Below, piece by piece: positions 36,101-45,582 of a stretch of 64,000 nt of DNA. The translations under genes were made by a program, and so were the position numbers. Under the pieces are notes generated by a model. It was not told the DNA's origin. It saw only the letters and a program-made list of their open reading frames with translations, and made no database searches. Source of the stretch: Tanypteryx hageni (Eukaryota > Arthropoda > Insecta > Odonata > Petaluridae); contig CM054116.1 of assembly GCA_028673005.1 (NCBI GenBank), positions 100,108,207 through 100,172,206 of the forward strand. Direction: 5' to 3'. Each line of letters opens with the position of its first letter. Within the stretch, counting starts at the first letter, position 1.

Positions 36101-39100
36101 AAAGTTAATACAAAGAGAACTCAGGAAAAATTATTGTTGAATGTAAAAGAATATGAATATTCACTTTAGCCCATGATACATAGTAATCAAATCAAGTGAA
36201 CTACCTATCTGATATTCAAGTATTTGACCATACATAGAGCTGATAAAGATTAAACTAAGCCTGGGCTCAATGAAAGACATTGAGTTTCTATTAGAAGGAG
36301 AGTTGCTTTACATGCATTAGCTTTTTCAAAAATAATTGAAAAGTGAGAAGCATGTAATTCCAATTTGTAATAGCATTGACTATTATGAAAAAGTGCCTCA
36401 CTAGGTTACCATATTCATCTGAATAGAGGCTGAGGTTTTTATCATCTCCAAAGAGTTGAAAATTGTACCTTTCCCTAGAATCACACACTAAGAAAATGAG
36501 TGTAGTTTGAAGTAACACACTTGTTACCATATATACGCATTGATAATCATATCAGAAGTCATTTCCACATGATTTAACATTTTATCAAAAAAATTCCGCA
36601 TTAACTCACTCTAGTTTTTACATTAAAATTGGGAAAAAACTACCTATATTACGAGATTTATCTTATCATATGGCGATGATGATGATTTAGACTGATTAAG
36701 AGACAGTATCAGTTCTACATGCTGCTAACATTGACTAAATATTAGAATATGAAATAATGTAGTAAATAAAAATTTATTAACTCATTTATTCAGATACAGC
36801 TTTAATTACTGCTTACTGAATTTTTTACTAGATAAGCATAGAAAAAATTAGGAGATGGCCTATAATTGAGGTCTACCTCTATTTGGGTAAATATGGTAAC
36901 TAGGTTAAGCAAAACTTGATTATATTATTCATTTTCAAGTTTCAATATAATCACATCTCTACTCTTGAAAACTTGGGCATAAATTGGAGAAGTTGTTCTA
37001 ACATTTTTTGCATTATTGATTCGATTAATGTAACTTAATGAACAGTAATTCACTATAATTCAAATTAATATTTCATGGTTTCTTTGTATTTTTAGCAGCA
37101 AAGTCCAATATCACAGACTTTTCCAGTAGTCTAATTACATATCTAATGGAAAATTCTGTGCAGTGGTATGATTCATATATTTTTTTACCCCAAACATACC
37201 CAAGTTAAATTTTACCTGATTCATCTGATTGTGCTAACTAGGTGACTTAGAGAGACTTCGCCGTTACTGGATGACTGGAAGTTGCAAGCCTGGAAAACAA
37301 GAGCGCAAAAGCAGTGACCCTCTAGCTTTGGAACAGTTTCTTTCAGCATTCCTTCTACTTATGAGTGGCATACTTTTAGCAGCATTTCTGCTTCTATTGG
37401 AGCATCTATATTTCAAGTATGTTCGACATCATCTGGCCAGAACAGATCGGGGAGGTTGCTGTGCATTGGTCTCTCTTGTAAGTAGAATCAAACTAAATGA
37501 GAAAGATTTAAAAAGATATAAAATATTTAAAAATACTTTCATACTTTATGTAATCTTTAGCATATTTTGAATTCCCATATACTAGAATATCATTTATTTC
37601 CCAATATAAAACTACATAAGCTATTAGTTTCTAGAAGCTCAAACAACTGCAACTTTTGATTTTGACATTCACATTATACAGGAAGCAAATCTTGAAAATT
37701 TATCACAACTCCTTTGTATCGTTATTTATCATGAAGATGCTTCAGTGTTTAAGAAGAATGTATATCACAATTTAATGAAAAATAGTTCCAAAAGTTAACC
37801 TCACAAATAACCTATCATTAGCCAATTACAGCCAATAATTAAACATTTTAATCATCTCCTGCACCAAAGTGAAAGAGCCCACTATGAGCTTAATATCACC
37901 TAATTTTGTTTTTATATTTTATTGCAGAGTATGGGAAAATCGTTGACTTTCCGAGGAGCTGTTTATGAGGCACAAGATATGTACAGGAATAATCGCCGAG
38001 GACCTGTACAACACCTACAACACCAGCATACTGGTGGTCACCGTGCCTTCACTGGAGGTGGAAGAAACTGTAACTGTTCCTACTGTGAGGGGCTCCATAC
38101 CTTGTGGGCAACAAGAAGGGAGCTAGAGGCATGTAGACTGAGGATTCGACATCTTGAAAAGCAAATGGAGGCGCATGGGATAAGACCGCTACCTCCACCC
38201 CCACCACAGTCCCTCCCATCATTACTTCCTCTACCTGGGTCATCTCCAGGGAACAGGAGGTAAGTTTCACAGATATTACATATCTTGTTACTCCCAAATC
38301 ATGTAGTTCCTACTCTTCCTTCTTTGTATTTTACCTAATAATATTTGGTTCACCAAGTAATTTCTAAATTAATCCACAATTATCAGGAATATTAACCTGT
38401 TTCACACGTACTGAGTGAGACACATGCTTGCTTGACTGTGTACATAGAAATATGGAGAGAGAAATGCAAGTGGAAAGAGTTAAGGAAATCTAAAAATAAA
38501 GCCATTCTAACAGTAAATAATACATTAATTTCATTTACCTAGAATTTGAACTTGATATGCTAGTTTTTCATCTTTAATATTGAATTTCTTTGAATAATTT
38601 TAAAATAAAGATATTGTTGATAAACTTTTTGCATTATTTATCATTATTAAAAAAGTTTTTTAAGATAATTCTTGTACCATAATTTTTATACCAATATTTC
38701 ACCAACTTCATTGACAAGAACACCTTGAGTAACAATGCCAAATTTAATCCATTTGTTACACACTAACGATTTATTCTAACTTTGAAAAGCTAGTCTCGTT
38801 CTGAAAGCATTATGCAGCAATTATGGTAGTCTTTAATATTTACTGTAAGAATCATTACTTCTAAGTTAGATAGATAACTAATTTTATATGAAATTACGTT
38901 GTTAAAGCCATATTAATATCACTGTATTTTATTCATCGCATTACAAAGAAATGAAATATTTAAAATCATCACCATATCAACACTATTTCATTCTTGTAAA
39001 TTTCGACAAAGGAAGCTTAAATTAAATTATAAAATTAATATTTGGTTTTGAATCATATGTTCATTCAATGTCTACTTCGGTGAGAATAGAATGTTTGTCT

Positions 39101-40071
39101 ATCACACTAAGCATGTTGATTAAATCAATATTATATAGAGTTACATTATAGTGAAAGAATTAAACACTAGCACTGACTTTGCATGTTACATCTCTACTTG
39201 ATATTAATTTGTTTTTTGCAAGTAATTAGAATTAGAGAATTAAATACACATGATGGAAAATATGCTTGATATTAAATTTAAAAAGAGAGAATAATTATAA
39301 ATGTTTATTTGACAATATATACTTGCAATTATTATTATCCAAATAATGTGGGAAATAGGTCAAGTAATTGCTAACCCAAAACTCCAAACATGCAACACAA
39401 ATCTGACTTAAGAAATAAATCATAAAATCTAGTAATATATAAATTTCTCTCTGAATGAAGGTATTTGAATGATGAAGATGCACTAAGGACACGTGACATG
39501 ACTAGGAATCATGTCAGTTCAACTGAGTACTGCGGCCAACTATACAGGTGTGTTAATTTAAGGCTAATTATAACTGAGAGCTCTTATTTTGCTTAGGGAA
39601 ACTCTAAACTATTCATTGTTAATATTCCCTGTATATATTATGATATTGCCTATTATTCTTACATGAAATTCTATTCTATTCTTAACATGATCCAATAAAA
39701 TTGTTTCAAGCACCAAATTTTCTTATTCGATGTATTCTTTTGAGACTAGAGTAAATAATCTACTCAAACTTGTCATGTTAGTAAATATGAGAAGATATAT
39801 GGGCAAAATACTCTGGGTTATACTAATTAAACTATTTATTTCTTCAGACACTTTAAAACACTATTTTTCTCACCAATAATTTCAATAATGTTGAATTTAT
39901 GGCATCACTTGAGAATCAGCATGTTTGACTACAAAATTCTAATCCTTATAGACAAAAATGAGTATCACAAATAATTAACTCCACAACTAAATTAAATTCA
40001 TCACTTATTCCAGTGGCTCTCAAAACGGATCAAACACATTGAGTAGCTGCAAAGACTTACCAGTGAGTTGA
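21029..40071 (+). CDS. Nmdar2: NMDA-type ionotropic glutamate receptor subunit 2 (partial, spliced, 5' part missing)
   Basis: This is a spliced gene. Coding exons are 21029-21176, 24051-24234, 24362-24471, 26598-26710, 30106-30229, 30521-30681, 33227-33408, 37242-37477 and 37928-38259, with possible exons 39461-39547 and 40014-40071. All introns are GT-AG and all junctions keep the frame. The 577-residue partial protein runs from the end of S1 (motif [16 protein letters not shown]) through M1 (about 118-138), the M2 loop (about 158-174), M3 with IYTANLAAF (about 190-210), S2, and M4 (about 373-393) to a tail. Ligand-pocket residues retained are Arg in [10 protein letters not shown] and Asp in [10 protein letters not shown]. 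The S2 cysteine pair (DEDCRL, TGSCKP) is present. The family forms tetrameric, glutamate-gated cation channels with GluN1 at synapses. The N-site Asn of vertebrate GluN2 is Gln (VLFQAAV). The amino-terminal domain is not in view. The family call is firm; the 3' end is uncertain. Confidence 0.93.
21177..24050. other. Nmdar2 intron; repeat-bearing
   Basis: It contains diverged direct repeats at about 21955-22660 (words aagaataagtg.cat.aatgt, aaatttcagct.tc..atcattta) and the 498-bp element at 23366-23863. No exon was recognised. Confidence 0.6.
23366..23863. mobile_element. Non-autonomous TA-flanked DNA element (ACCGTATT family)
   Basis: Left end accatattagcccgaatata, right end in reverse complement accgtattgacccgattata, followed on both sides by tgc.a.cc/gtgcgatg. 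It is flanked by TA. At about 498 bp it has no transposase frame. The size and TA duplication suggest the Tc1/mariner/pogo group. Confidence 0.7.
24051..24234 (+). CDS. Nmdar2: Nmdar2 exon, S1 with agonist-binding Arg
   Basis: Acceptor tcctttgcag and donor gtagaa. It encodes [18 protein letters not shown] through [19 protein letters not shown] to [11 protein letters not shown]. The Arg in SDREAVVDF aligns with the Arg that binds the agonist carboxylate throughout the iGluR family. It ends in phase 1, and the split codon GAG is completed by the next exon. Confidence 0.93.
24362..24471 (+). CDS. Nmdar2: Nmdar2 exon, M1 transmembrane helix
   Basis: Acceptor tatttttacag and donor gtgaga. It encodes [18 protein letters not shown] through [38 protein letters not shown] is the first membrane helix, and the SPSGF turn follows as in insect Nmdar2. 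It ends in phase 0. Confidence 0.93.
24472..26597. other. Nmdar2 intron; nothing recognised
   Basis: AT-rich intronic DNA of about 2.1 kb without identifiable transposon ends, RNA genes or coding segments. Confidence 0.5.
26598..26710 (+). CDS. Nmdar2: Nmdar2 exon, M2 re-entrant pore loop
   Basis: Acceptor tttcacacag and donor gtgagc. It encodes [16 protein letters not shown], the pore-loop stretch [16 protein letters not shown], and PKGFTA. The residue aligned with the GluN2 N-site is Gln (F-Q-A instead of F-N-N). It ends in phase 2 (AG+G = Arg). A 1.3-kb DNA transposon starts 113 bp downstream. Confidence 0.93.
26824..28098. mobile_element. TA-flanked DNA transposon in Nmdar2 intron
   Basis: The inverted ends TAGGTCGACCGGACTCAAAA are exact over the first 20 bp and flanked by TA (26822-26823 and 28099-28100). 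The 1275-bp interior is GC-richer than the intron. It contains a 53-codon frame from ATG 27099 ([38 protein letters not shown]) that recalls the N-terminus of DDE-type transposon proteins, then stops. It is a probable non-autonomous derivative of a Tc1/mariner-like family. Confidence 0.8.
27099..27260 (+). CDS. Short transposon-encoded ORF (probable truncated transposase N-terminus)
   Basis: 53 codons lie inside the TAGGTCGACC element. [20 protein letters not shown] resembles the leader helix before the HTH of some arthropod DDE transposases. That similarity is remembered, not searched. It ends in a stop, and the downstream element sequence has no DDE motif, so it is a remnant or a small regulatory ORF. 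Confidence 0.35.
   Translation, partial: EMASSLRSTPVSGRPLIGQAREIVYKVATFLRDSKYIGLKYNVVESTSTYWSL
29179..30006. mobile_element. Tigger-like non-autonomous element in Nmdar2 intron
   Basis: Left end TAGTAAGCCCTCAACATTCA plus caggggttacgttcctgg, right end in reverse complement TAGTAAACCTTCAACATTCA. It is flanked by TA (29177-29178, 30007-30008). The CAGTA.CCCTC...GGGGTTACGTTCC style is typical of Tigger ends. It is 828 bp with no transposase frame. Confidence 0.75.
30106..30229 (+). CDS. Nmdar2: Nmdar2 exon, M3 gating helix
   Basis: Acceptor cttgtaacag and donor gtgagt. It encodes [18 protein letters not shown] then [17 protein letters not shown] to GIDDHR. The TANLAAF core is the conserved M3 gate motif of ionotropic glutamate receptors. 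It ends in phase 0. Confidence 0.95.
30521..30681 (+). CDS. Nmdar2: Nmdar2 exon, S2 first half
   Basis: Acceptor ttctcaaccag and donor gtgagt. It encodes [19 protein letters not shown], then [18 protein letters not shown], ending EGIEAVLSG. It aligns with the GTVPNGSTE region of vertebrate GluN2. The agonist-contacting Thr is kept (GHTD), while the preceding Ser is His. It ends in phase 2. Confidence 0.93.
30926..31700 (-). repeat. Tandem-monomer repeat element (family TM), copy 2, inverted
   Basis: A full-length reverse-orientation copy of 8735-9528. It starts gattggaaaggtgtactcca, has four monomers (ttgtccgattttaaccaaaa, aaatttcatcaaaat, gcggttcccgagttgaaac) and ends at the head acgcgttcacttcttgcact tagtgcaaagaatgc. 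It lies in the intron after the first S2 exon. Confidence 0.8.
31701..33226. other. Nmdar2 intron; nothing further recognised
   Basis: AT-rich intron. The open frame at about 32359-32577 has no domain and no splice context. Confidence 0.45.
33227..33408 (+). CDS. Nmdar2: Nmdar2 exon, S2 second half
   Basis: Acceptor tctctttatgtcag and donor gtaaat. It encodes [36 protein letters not shown], and ends RLLDFREN. The Asp of FIYD aligns with the Asp that contacts the NMDA/glutamate amino group. DEDC supplies the first Cys of the S2 disulfide. It ends in phase 1. Confidence 0.94.
35401..35735. repeat. Tandem array, three diverged monomers of about 115-120 bp
   Basis: Each monomer holds atcagac.g..g..gc.t.aact, acttgg..gt.g.tttaaat and gacagaaccacataaacacg. 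The three units drift apart in sequence. It ends abruptly at the MITE that follows. Confidence 0.7.
35743..36085. mobile_element. MITE with about 28-bp terminal inverted repeats
   Basis: Left end aggtatcgcagaacttggtg, right end in reverse complement aggcatcgcagaacttggtg, both continuing gcact.gc. It is 343 bp, GC-rich and non-coding. No clear target duplication is visible, so the superfamily is uncertain. Confidence 0.75.
37242..37477 (+). CDS. Nmdar2: Nmdar2 exon, end of S2 and M4
   Basis: Acceptor gtgctaactag and donor gtaagt. It encodes [20 protein letters not shown], the M4 helix around [17 protein letters not shown], and [18 protein letters not shown], ending CCALVSL. TGSC carries the second disulfide Cys. 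It ends in phase 0. Confidence 0.94.
37928..38259 (+). CDS. Nmdar2: Nmdar2 exon, cytoplasmic tail
   Basis: Acceptor tttattgcag and donor gtaagt. It encodes [18 protein letters not shown], a His/Gly-rich stretch, the Cys cluster NCNCSYC, a charged helix ([18 protein letters not shown]) and a Pro-rich end ([18 protein letters not shown]). If the donor is not used, the frame stops at 38263 (GNRR*), giving one possible C-terminus. Confidence 0.88.
39461..39547 (+). CDS. Nmdar2: Possible Nmdar2 exon, tail
   Basis: Acceptor ctctgaatgaag and donor gtgtgt. The exon joins in frame to the preceding one and encodes [19 protein letters not shown] to CGQLYR. The composition looks coding, but I recognise no motif. 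Reading through its donor reaches a stop at 39596, so it could also be terminal. Transcript evidence is needed. Confidence 0.55.
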
Positions 40072-40322
40072 GAAAGGCTTTTCAAGCAGGTCACAAAGAC
40101 AACAGGAAAAATTAAATATTTTTAGTTTTTTAATTAATTCCTAATCTCATTTTCAATTTTATTGCAATTATAAGAATTTTTTTTATGAATTAAATATATT
40201 TATTGTATTTTTCTATTTGTTACATTTGATGCATTATGGATAGATAGCTGGGCATAAGAGATTGCAATAAATCATGCCGCCTTAAATGAGGGCCACATAT
40301 GCATAAATTTCGAGAACCACTG
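40011..40322. mobile_element. Non-autonomous hAT-like element
   Basis: The left end is CAGTGGCTCTCAAAAC, and the right end read in reverse complement is CAGTGGTTCTCGAAAT. The flanks ACTTATTC (40003-40010) and ACATATTA (40323-40330) match at 6 of 8 bases, as expected for an aged 8-bp target duplication. At 312 bp it has no transposase. CAGTGGTTCTCAAA-type ends are typical of hAT elements. Confidence 0.7.
40014..40071 (+). CDS. Possible terminal Nmdar2 exon inside a hAT MITE
   Basis: The acceptor AG is part of the terminal CAGTGG of a small hAT-like element. The frame carried over from 39547 reads [19 protein letters not shown] and stops at TGA 40069-40071. It could be an exonised transposon end or a chance open frame, and a 19-codon open stretch is weak support. 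Confidence 0.25.
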
Positions 40323-43140
40323 ACATATTAAAATCATTATTTAAAATATTTGCTGTAAAGCAATCTTAAAAACTTTTGTAATAAAAACCATGCCTCACAA
40401 AATATTAATTACAGCGATGAAATCAACTACACATTTTGTAACATCTGGATGCACATATTTCTTCATACACACCAAATAATAAGTTTACTATTCCTCAAAT
40501 TTCAGGCCATGCAGGACAGAGATAGCAGAAATGGAGACGGTTCTGTGATGAAGGCAGTCATTTTCCAAATCCTCGATTCCATTAATCATCACAAAACAAG
40601 GCATTACTATTAAAAACTTTTTAGGTGCAAAGAAGAAACTATGGTTGTTTGTGCTCTGCAGCCACCAATAAGAAAAGCACAGCAAGTACCTATAAACCAT
40701 CATCCTTATAAATAAATTTCAAAAATAAAATTTTATTAAAAAAGAGTATACATAAATGTGGACATTTGTTCTATTTTTACCAATCTCTCATAAATAAGTG
40801 AAAATTACAAAGAGGTGTGTGGGTGAACTAATCCATGAAGATAAGTTTACTGAATGAGCTTATCTTTAAAAAAGAGGTGCTCCAGTGAAATGAATCAAGA
40901 TTACAAGGAATGAGTTGACATTCTGATTTTCAATGAACATAGTGAGAGAGGAAATAATATTGAAGCAAACTGTTCACATAGCATCCATTAAGTGGTCAGT
41001 ATGTGCTTAAATTAAGTAGGAAATAGTCAATGTAGATAAAACACAAACTGTTTGCAAAGCTAAATGCATATATAAAATGTTATGTAACAAAATATATATT
41101 ATATAAAAATAAATACGGAAAGTAAATGGGAAATCCATAAGTGCTCAAAAAATCAAGATGGTGCTACCCAGGTAAAGACAAAAAAAAGATTGAAGCCAAC
41201 AGAAGAACATTTACAAAATTAGTTACTTTATCCAAGGTACACACGCAAAATGACTCAAGGGCAGAAGAGTAGATGTGTGTTAGCTATGAGATGTTGATAG
41301 ATAAAGACAAAAAAAGTGGGTGTGAAATATTACTTGTTGTCTGTTTACCTGTTGTTAATTTATTCCTGCTGCTGCGTCTTATGTTGTTAATTGTTTTTGA
41401 CGCATCCTTTAATGTTCGTGGCTGCTATAATACATAAAATTTATAATATATATAGTATAAAGATATATATACGTATAGTAAATAAATTATGCAATCTATC
41501 ACCATCAGCATATATTGAATGCACTGAGACAAAAATCATTCTCACTTTCAAGAATATTTATGTATGTACTAAAACAATATAAACCTTTATTTTGGGAGTA
41601 TAATATGAATCATCAATACTTGATGACTAAATATATGATCCCACTTAACCCTTCCCAAAGAAATGTTCTCAATTTGAATAAATATTGTACTATCCCCATT
41701 AGCATTGCATGGCTACTCCATGCTTGACTTGTATTTCTTTAGAGCCCTCAATTTGTGTCAGTTTATCTAATCGTTGTAAAACCAAATATGCATTTAAATA
41801 ACATTACAAATTTAATCAGATGGTAAAGTACTCATAGTGACAAGATGAAGAGCTTCTTAATGTCCTACAAAAACTTCATGTCATACATTAAGAATATTTT
41901 AATGTAAATATAATTTTAAAAAGTAAACGTGTGAAATACTGTTTAAAGCAACTCTTACATGGTCCTTCATTTCTATATCTTGTAAAGTGCGTAGTAAATT
42001 TTAAACAAGCTGTTAAATTAAAACATAAAATACTTTTAAAGTACTACATCAGGCACCTTGATTGCGCAATCAAATTTGATAAAATTAGCACTGAGCAAGA
42101 ACAGGTTACCTATTAAATTGTAATAAACTACTCATCTAATAACTTTAGCTGTAAATTTAAACCAAAGTTTTAATAAAAAAATAAGATTTTAATTAAAACG
42201 GAAATAAGGTTGATTTAATTTCCTGTATTATTTATTTATTTAACGCCACATAGATTTGAATCATAAAACATGTTAATGACTTTTTTAAATCGCTTGAAAA
42301 ATAACAAACTATATACCCACAAACTTCAAATTTATTGAACGATGGAGAATGGAAAGATAGATAAATAGCAATATGAATCAATAATTAATTTGTACTTTCA
42401 AGTAAAACAAGATGTTTGAAAATAAACTCGCAACGGTTAAAATATTTTTGTCCTGGCGTATCCAACTATACTTCATACATCCTACGTGCAATTTAATTGA
42501 TTTGCTTCTTGGATTATGGAAAAAATTTAAAATGTAATTTTTGATTTACATATATTATGAGAACAAAGTTCTACACAGACGTTCTGTAAAATGGGTTAGT
42601 ACGGTTATGGTAGAAATGGTAAACGTGAGAGAATTCTATTTTTTTAAACTACAGGATGAATTGATAAACAGTAACATTTCTTAACATATCTTTGAAATAC
42701 TACTAAGTTACATAAAAAGAGATTAAAAGTATATACCGTATAAACCATTCATTTAAAGAAAAGTAACTATTACATCAACCGCCTTTTTCAGCCATTGCAG
42801 AATCGATCAGTAGTTTAGATTGGTCGAATAAAACGAGAGTTGAAAACAAAGGCTTTTATACATAATATCGATATACAAAAATAACAGGGTTAAAAACTAA
42901 GAAAATATTGAAATAAAATTGTGTAGTGCCACATAAATTTTAAGATAGAAATCTCTAATAGCCTTGAAAAAGTTATGAATTTTATTAGGTTAAACAAAAA
43001 TGAAAATATTTTATAAAAAGTGGAAGATATTAAGGAAAGCCTTTTTAATTAGTGGAAAAAGGAGAAATATAAAGATTTTAATAAATATTCATAACGAAGG
43101 ATACTTTCCGCAAGCACAGAAACTGGTATTTTCATGTTAT
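40323..43140. other. Intergenic, AT-rich; nothing recognised
   Basis: DNA between the Nmdar2 3' end and the KLHL 5' end. It has many AATAAA-like words, so the true poly(A) site of Nmdar2 cannot be picked from sequence. The short open frames are chance products of AT-rich DNA. Confidence 0.45.
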
Positions 43141-43156
43141 ACTCGGATTAGCTAAC

Positions 43157-43859
43157 AGAGGCGCTAGTAGCTTCCAAGCTGGAAGGTAGTTTAGCATAGC
43201 GGGAATTTGAATGTGTATTGAGTAGTTGGGTTTGTTGCCCTAAAGTTGGTTAGCTTGTATTGGATTAGATTGTGCTGGGATGCTTTAAGTTGACTTATGT
43301 AAAAATACGACAAATATGGAGTAGAATATAAAAAGTTGAAATAAATATCATTCCATCATTCCAGATACGTAACTAGCATCGCGACTTTGGGGGAGGCAGC
43401 TTGTGCTTTAGGGGGGGGGGATGGCAGGATGTCTGTAAAAATATTTGGAGGAGCACACCAAAGTTTAAAAAATTCAATAAAAATAATAATATGAAAAGAC
43501 GTTTTAACTATTCTTACTGCACTTGTCACACAAATGGAAATTATTTATTAAGAAGAAAAACATGAATTACTAAAGTATTTCACTTTCCAAATACATTATT
43601 CAGCAGGTGGGCCAAGAGGGGGGGGGGAGGCCGAGGACATATAAAGGGGAGCCAGGGTTCCCCAACTCCCCCTCCCCTAGTTACGTCCCTGTATCATCCT
43701 CCTATGCATATCTCGCATTTCAACCAATGCTAAGCCGACCCAATCCAACTCAACCAAATCCAACACTTTTTAACGCAAGCAACACCACTCAAACAATATG
43801 AACATTCAAATTCCCGCTATCCAAAGTCATCTTTCACTCGGGAGGCTATTAGCGCCTCT
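43157..43859. mobile_element. Foldback-type element with long inverted repeats, carrying a nested insertion
   Basis: Outer arms agaggcgctagtagc..cc and gg.ggctattagcgcctct, then atagcgggaatttgaatgt inverted against acattcaaattcccgctat, with further weak pairing for about 130 bp. A 330-bp hAT-like element sits inside at 43362-43691. Confidence 0.75.
43362..43691. mobile_element. Nested hAT-like MITE
   Basis: Left CAGATACGTAACTAG, right in reverse complement CAGGGACGTAACTAG. Flanks catcattc (43354-43361) and tatcatcc (43692-43699) match at 6 of 8 bases. Long G runs lie near each end (43411 and 43618 regions). Confidence 0.75.
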
Positions 43860-44099
43860 TATGGGTCATCGGAGAAGGTTATGAGAAGACCAAGGTCTGT
43901 GTTAACCAAAGATTCCTTTAACTGAAATTATTTAATTTAATATTCATGTTTCTCTTTTCCCACCCCTTGATATTAATTCTCCTATTTATTCTCCGACTGG
44001 ACGAATGTTGTTTCTTCCAGAAAGTATTTTTCCGCTATGACTCCACGGTAAATAACTCTTTATGATAAATTCCCAACGTTGGTAACGCCAACTATCGAT

Positions 44100-44251
44100 A
44101 TCTCCTAAATGGTATATCGTACATGAATTCACGGACGTCAAAAGCATTTTTTTTATCGTCAGCTGTCAGAATTTTGCGGAACGTTCCGATTGATCTACAA
44201 TCCGAAGGAGTAACACTTGGTAATATATTTATAATCATATAACTTAGATCG
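44100..44251 (+). promoter_or_regulatory. Candidate promoter or non-coding first exon of the KLHL gene
   Basis: The first KLHL coding exon appears to follow an acceptor, so a non-coding exon upstream is expected. This stretch is less AT-rich than its surroundings and ends in a consensus donor (gatcg|gtaagt) at 44251/44252, about 1.1 kb upstream. No TATA box or other proof is visible. Confidence 0.2.
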
Positions 44252-45334
44252 GTAAGTATATGCTAATAAAGTGCACGTGTTATACGGGATATTTTTAATA
44301 TTACGTCAAATTCAACCATGAATACCGCAGAAATTTTTGGTAATTGACAATTTTTTTTAAATTTGAAATAATCTTAGATTACACAACAATAACTAGTTCG
44401 TCGTTTTGCTAATTATTATCTCGTTTAATCATTTGGTTGTCTAGTTCAATGTGTTAGAGATTTCTTATTTGAATAACAAGCATTATAAAGGAAAATCATG
44501 CTTGATCCTATACATCCGCTTTTAGATTTTGATTGTTGAATTCTAGCTTTTGCCAATTTATCTCATATAATGGTAAACTTGAAAATATTGTGGGTTTGTA
44601 TTTTTTTCGTAGTATGGCAAATCCAAGGCAACTATTGAGTACAGAATATTTGTGAGGGGCATGTTTCATTAGTTTTCCCCTATTTATTTATTTTATATCC
44701 TAGGAACAGCACCAGAACTGTAGGGTCCCTTGCTTTCTACCGCTCTCTACCGACTCTGCATAAATATCATCATTTTATCCAATTTGCATATAACGGAAGC
44801 ATTAAAATTTCATTTTATAAATTTAGGTATTTCATCAGAGTTTTATTATTATTGTTAAACTAGTACAATGTGTAATCCTCATTATTTTAATTAATCAAAT
44901 ATCCAAGGCTAACAAAACGGGCCTATATTTAGATTTTATACCAAATATATTTATTGTTCCGTTTGTCTCTAAGGGTCTTTACATGAATATCCTGCTGTCG
45001 CCTGTACCTTATTTAGACGTTAGTTAAAAAGACCTGTTGATGTCCTATCCAATAAAATCTCTTCTGGGATGATTAGATATGAAATTTTGCATCCTGATAA
45101 ATATATGTGTTACTACACTTGATAGAAACTAAAATCTTGAATTGGTGAAAGAAATTGCGGTAAATTACTTACGTATGCTTTCAACAATAATACTTGCAAT
45201 TTGTTTGTTTTCAATCTCCTATTCTGTCTGCTTTTAATGTCTGAATTGCTTAAACAATTTTCTTGCAACTAAAACTATAGTTTCTTATTTAAATATTTCC
45301 TTGTCAAGCATTGTTTAATATTTTTGTTACCTAG
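44252..45334. other. Probable first intron or upstream region of the KLHL gene
   Basis: AT-rich, with no transposon ends recognised. It ends at an acceptor-like tttttgttacctag immediately before the first coding exon. Confidence 0.35.
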
Positions 45335-45348
45335 TTTATGCATTAATT

Positions 45349-45582
45349 ATGGTTATTCGTGCATCTGTTGTTAAAGATATGCAGTCTTGTTCTGGAAAGC
45401 ATTCCAAAAATGGTGCTGGACATAAGTCGGATGAACGCCCTCCTCTCACAAACCAACAGAGGGATTACAAGCATAGACAGCATACATCATCGCTTTTCTC
45501 TGATTCAAGTGGAGATTCTTCTGGTAGTGAGGGTGCAGCTGCAGATGAGTATGTCTTCTTTGAAGTGAGACATCCAGCAAAG
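45349..45582 (+). CDS. KLHL gene, first coding exon
   Basis: The ATG at 45349 has G at +4, and an acceptor-like ctag ends at 45334. So this is probably a second exon after a non-coding one. It encodes MVIRASVVKDMQSCSGKHSK through a Ser-rich SDSSGDSSGSEGAAADEYV to VRHPAK, with donor gtgtgt, phase 0. The frame stays open back to the acceptor, so a more upstream coding start is not excluded. Confidence 0.75.

Larger units (their letters stand above)
33409..37241. other. Nmdar2 intron; satellite-like array and MITE
   Basis: A 3.8-kb intron containing a short tandem array at 35401-35735 and an adjacent MITE at 35743-36085, both clearly GC-richer than the intron. Elsewhere nothing was recognised. 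Confidence 0.6.

Noticed and set aside
35757..36108. 113- and 75-codon plus-strand and 88-codon minus-strand frames
   Set aside because: They lie inside a GC-rich MITE with paired ends; the open frames are a composition effect.
40488..42120. Short open frames between the two genes
   Set aside because: AT-rich chance frames without splice context or conserved residues.
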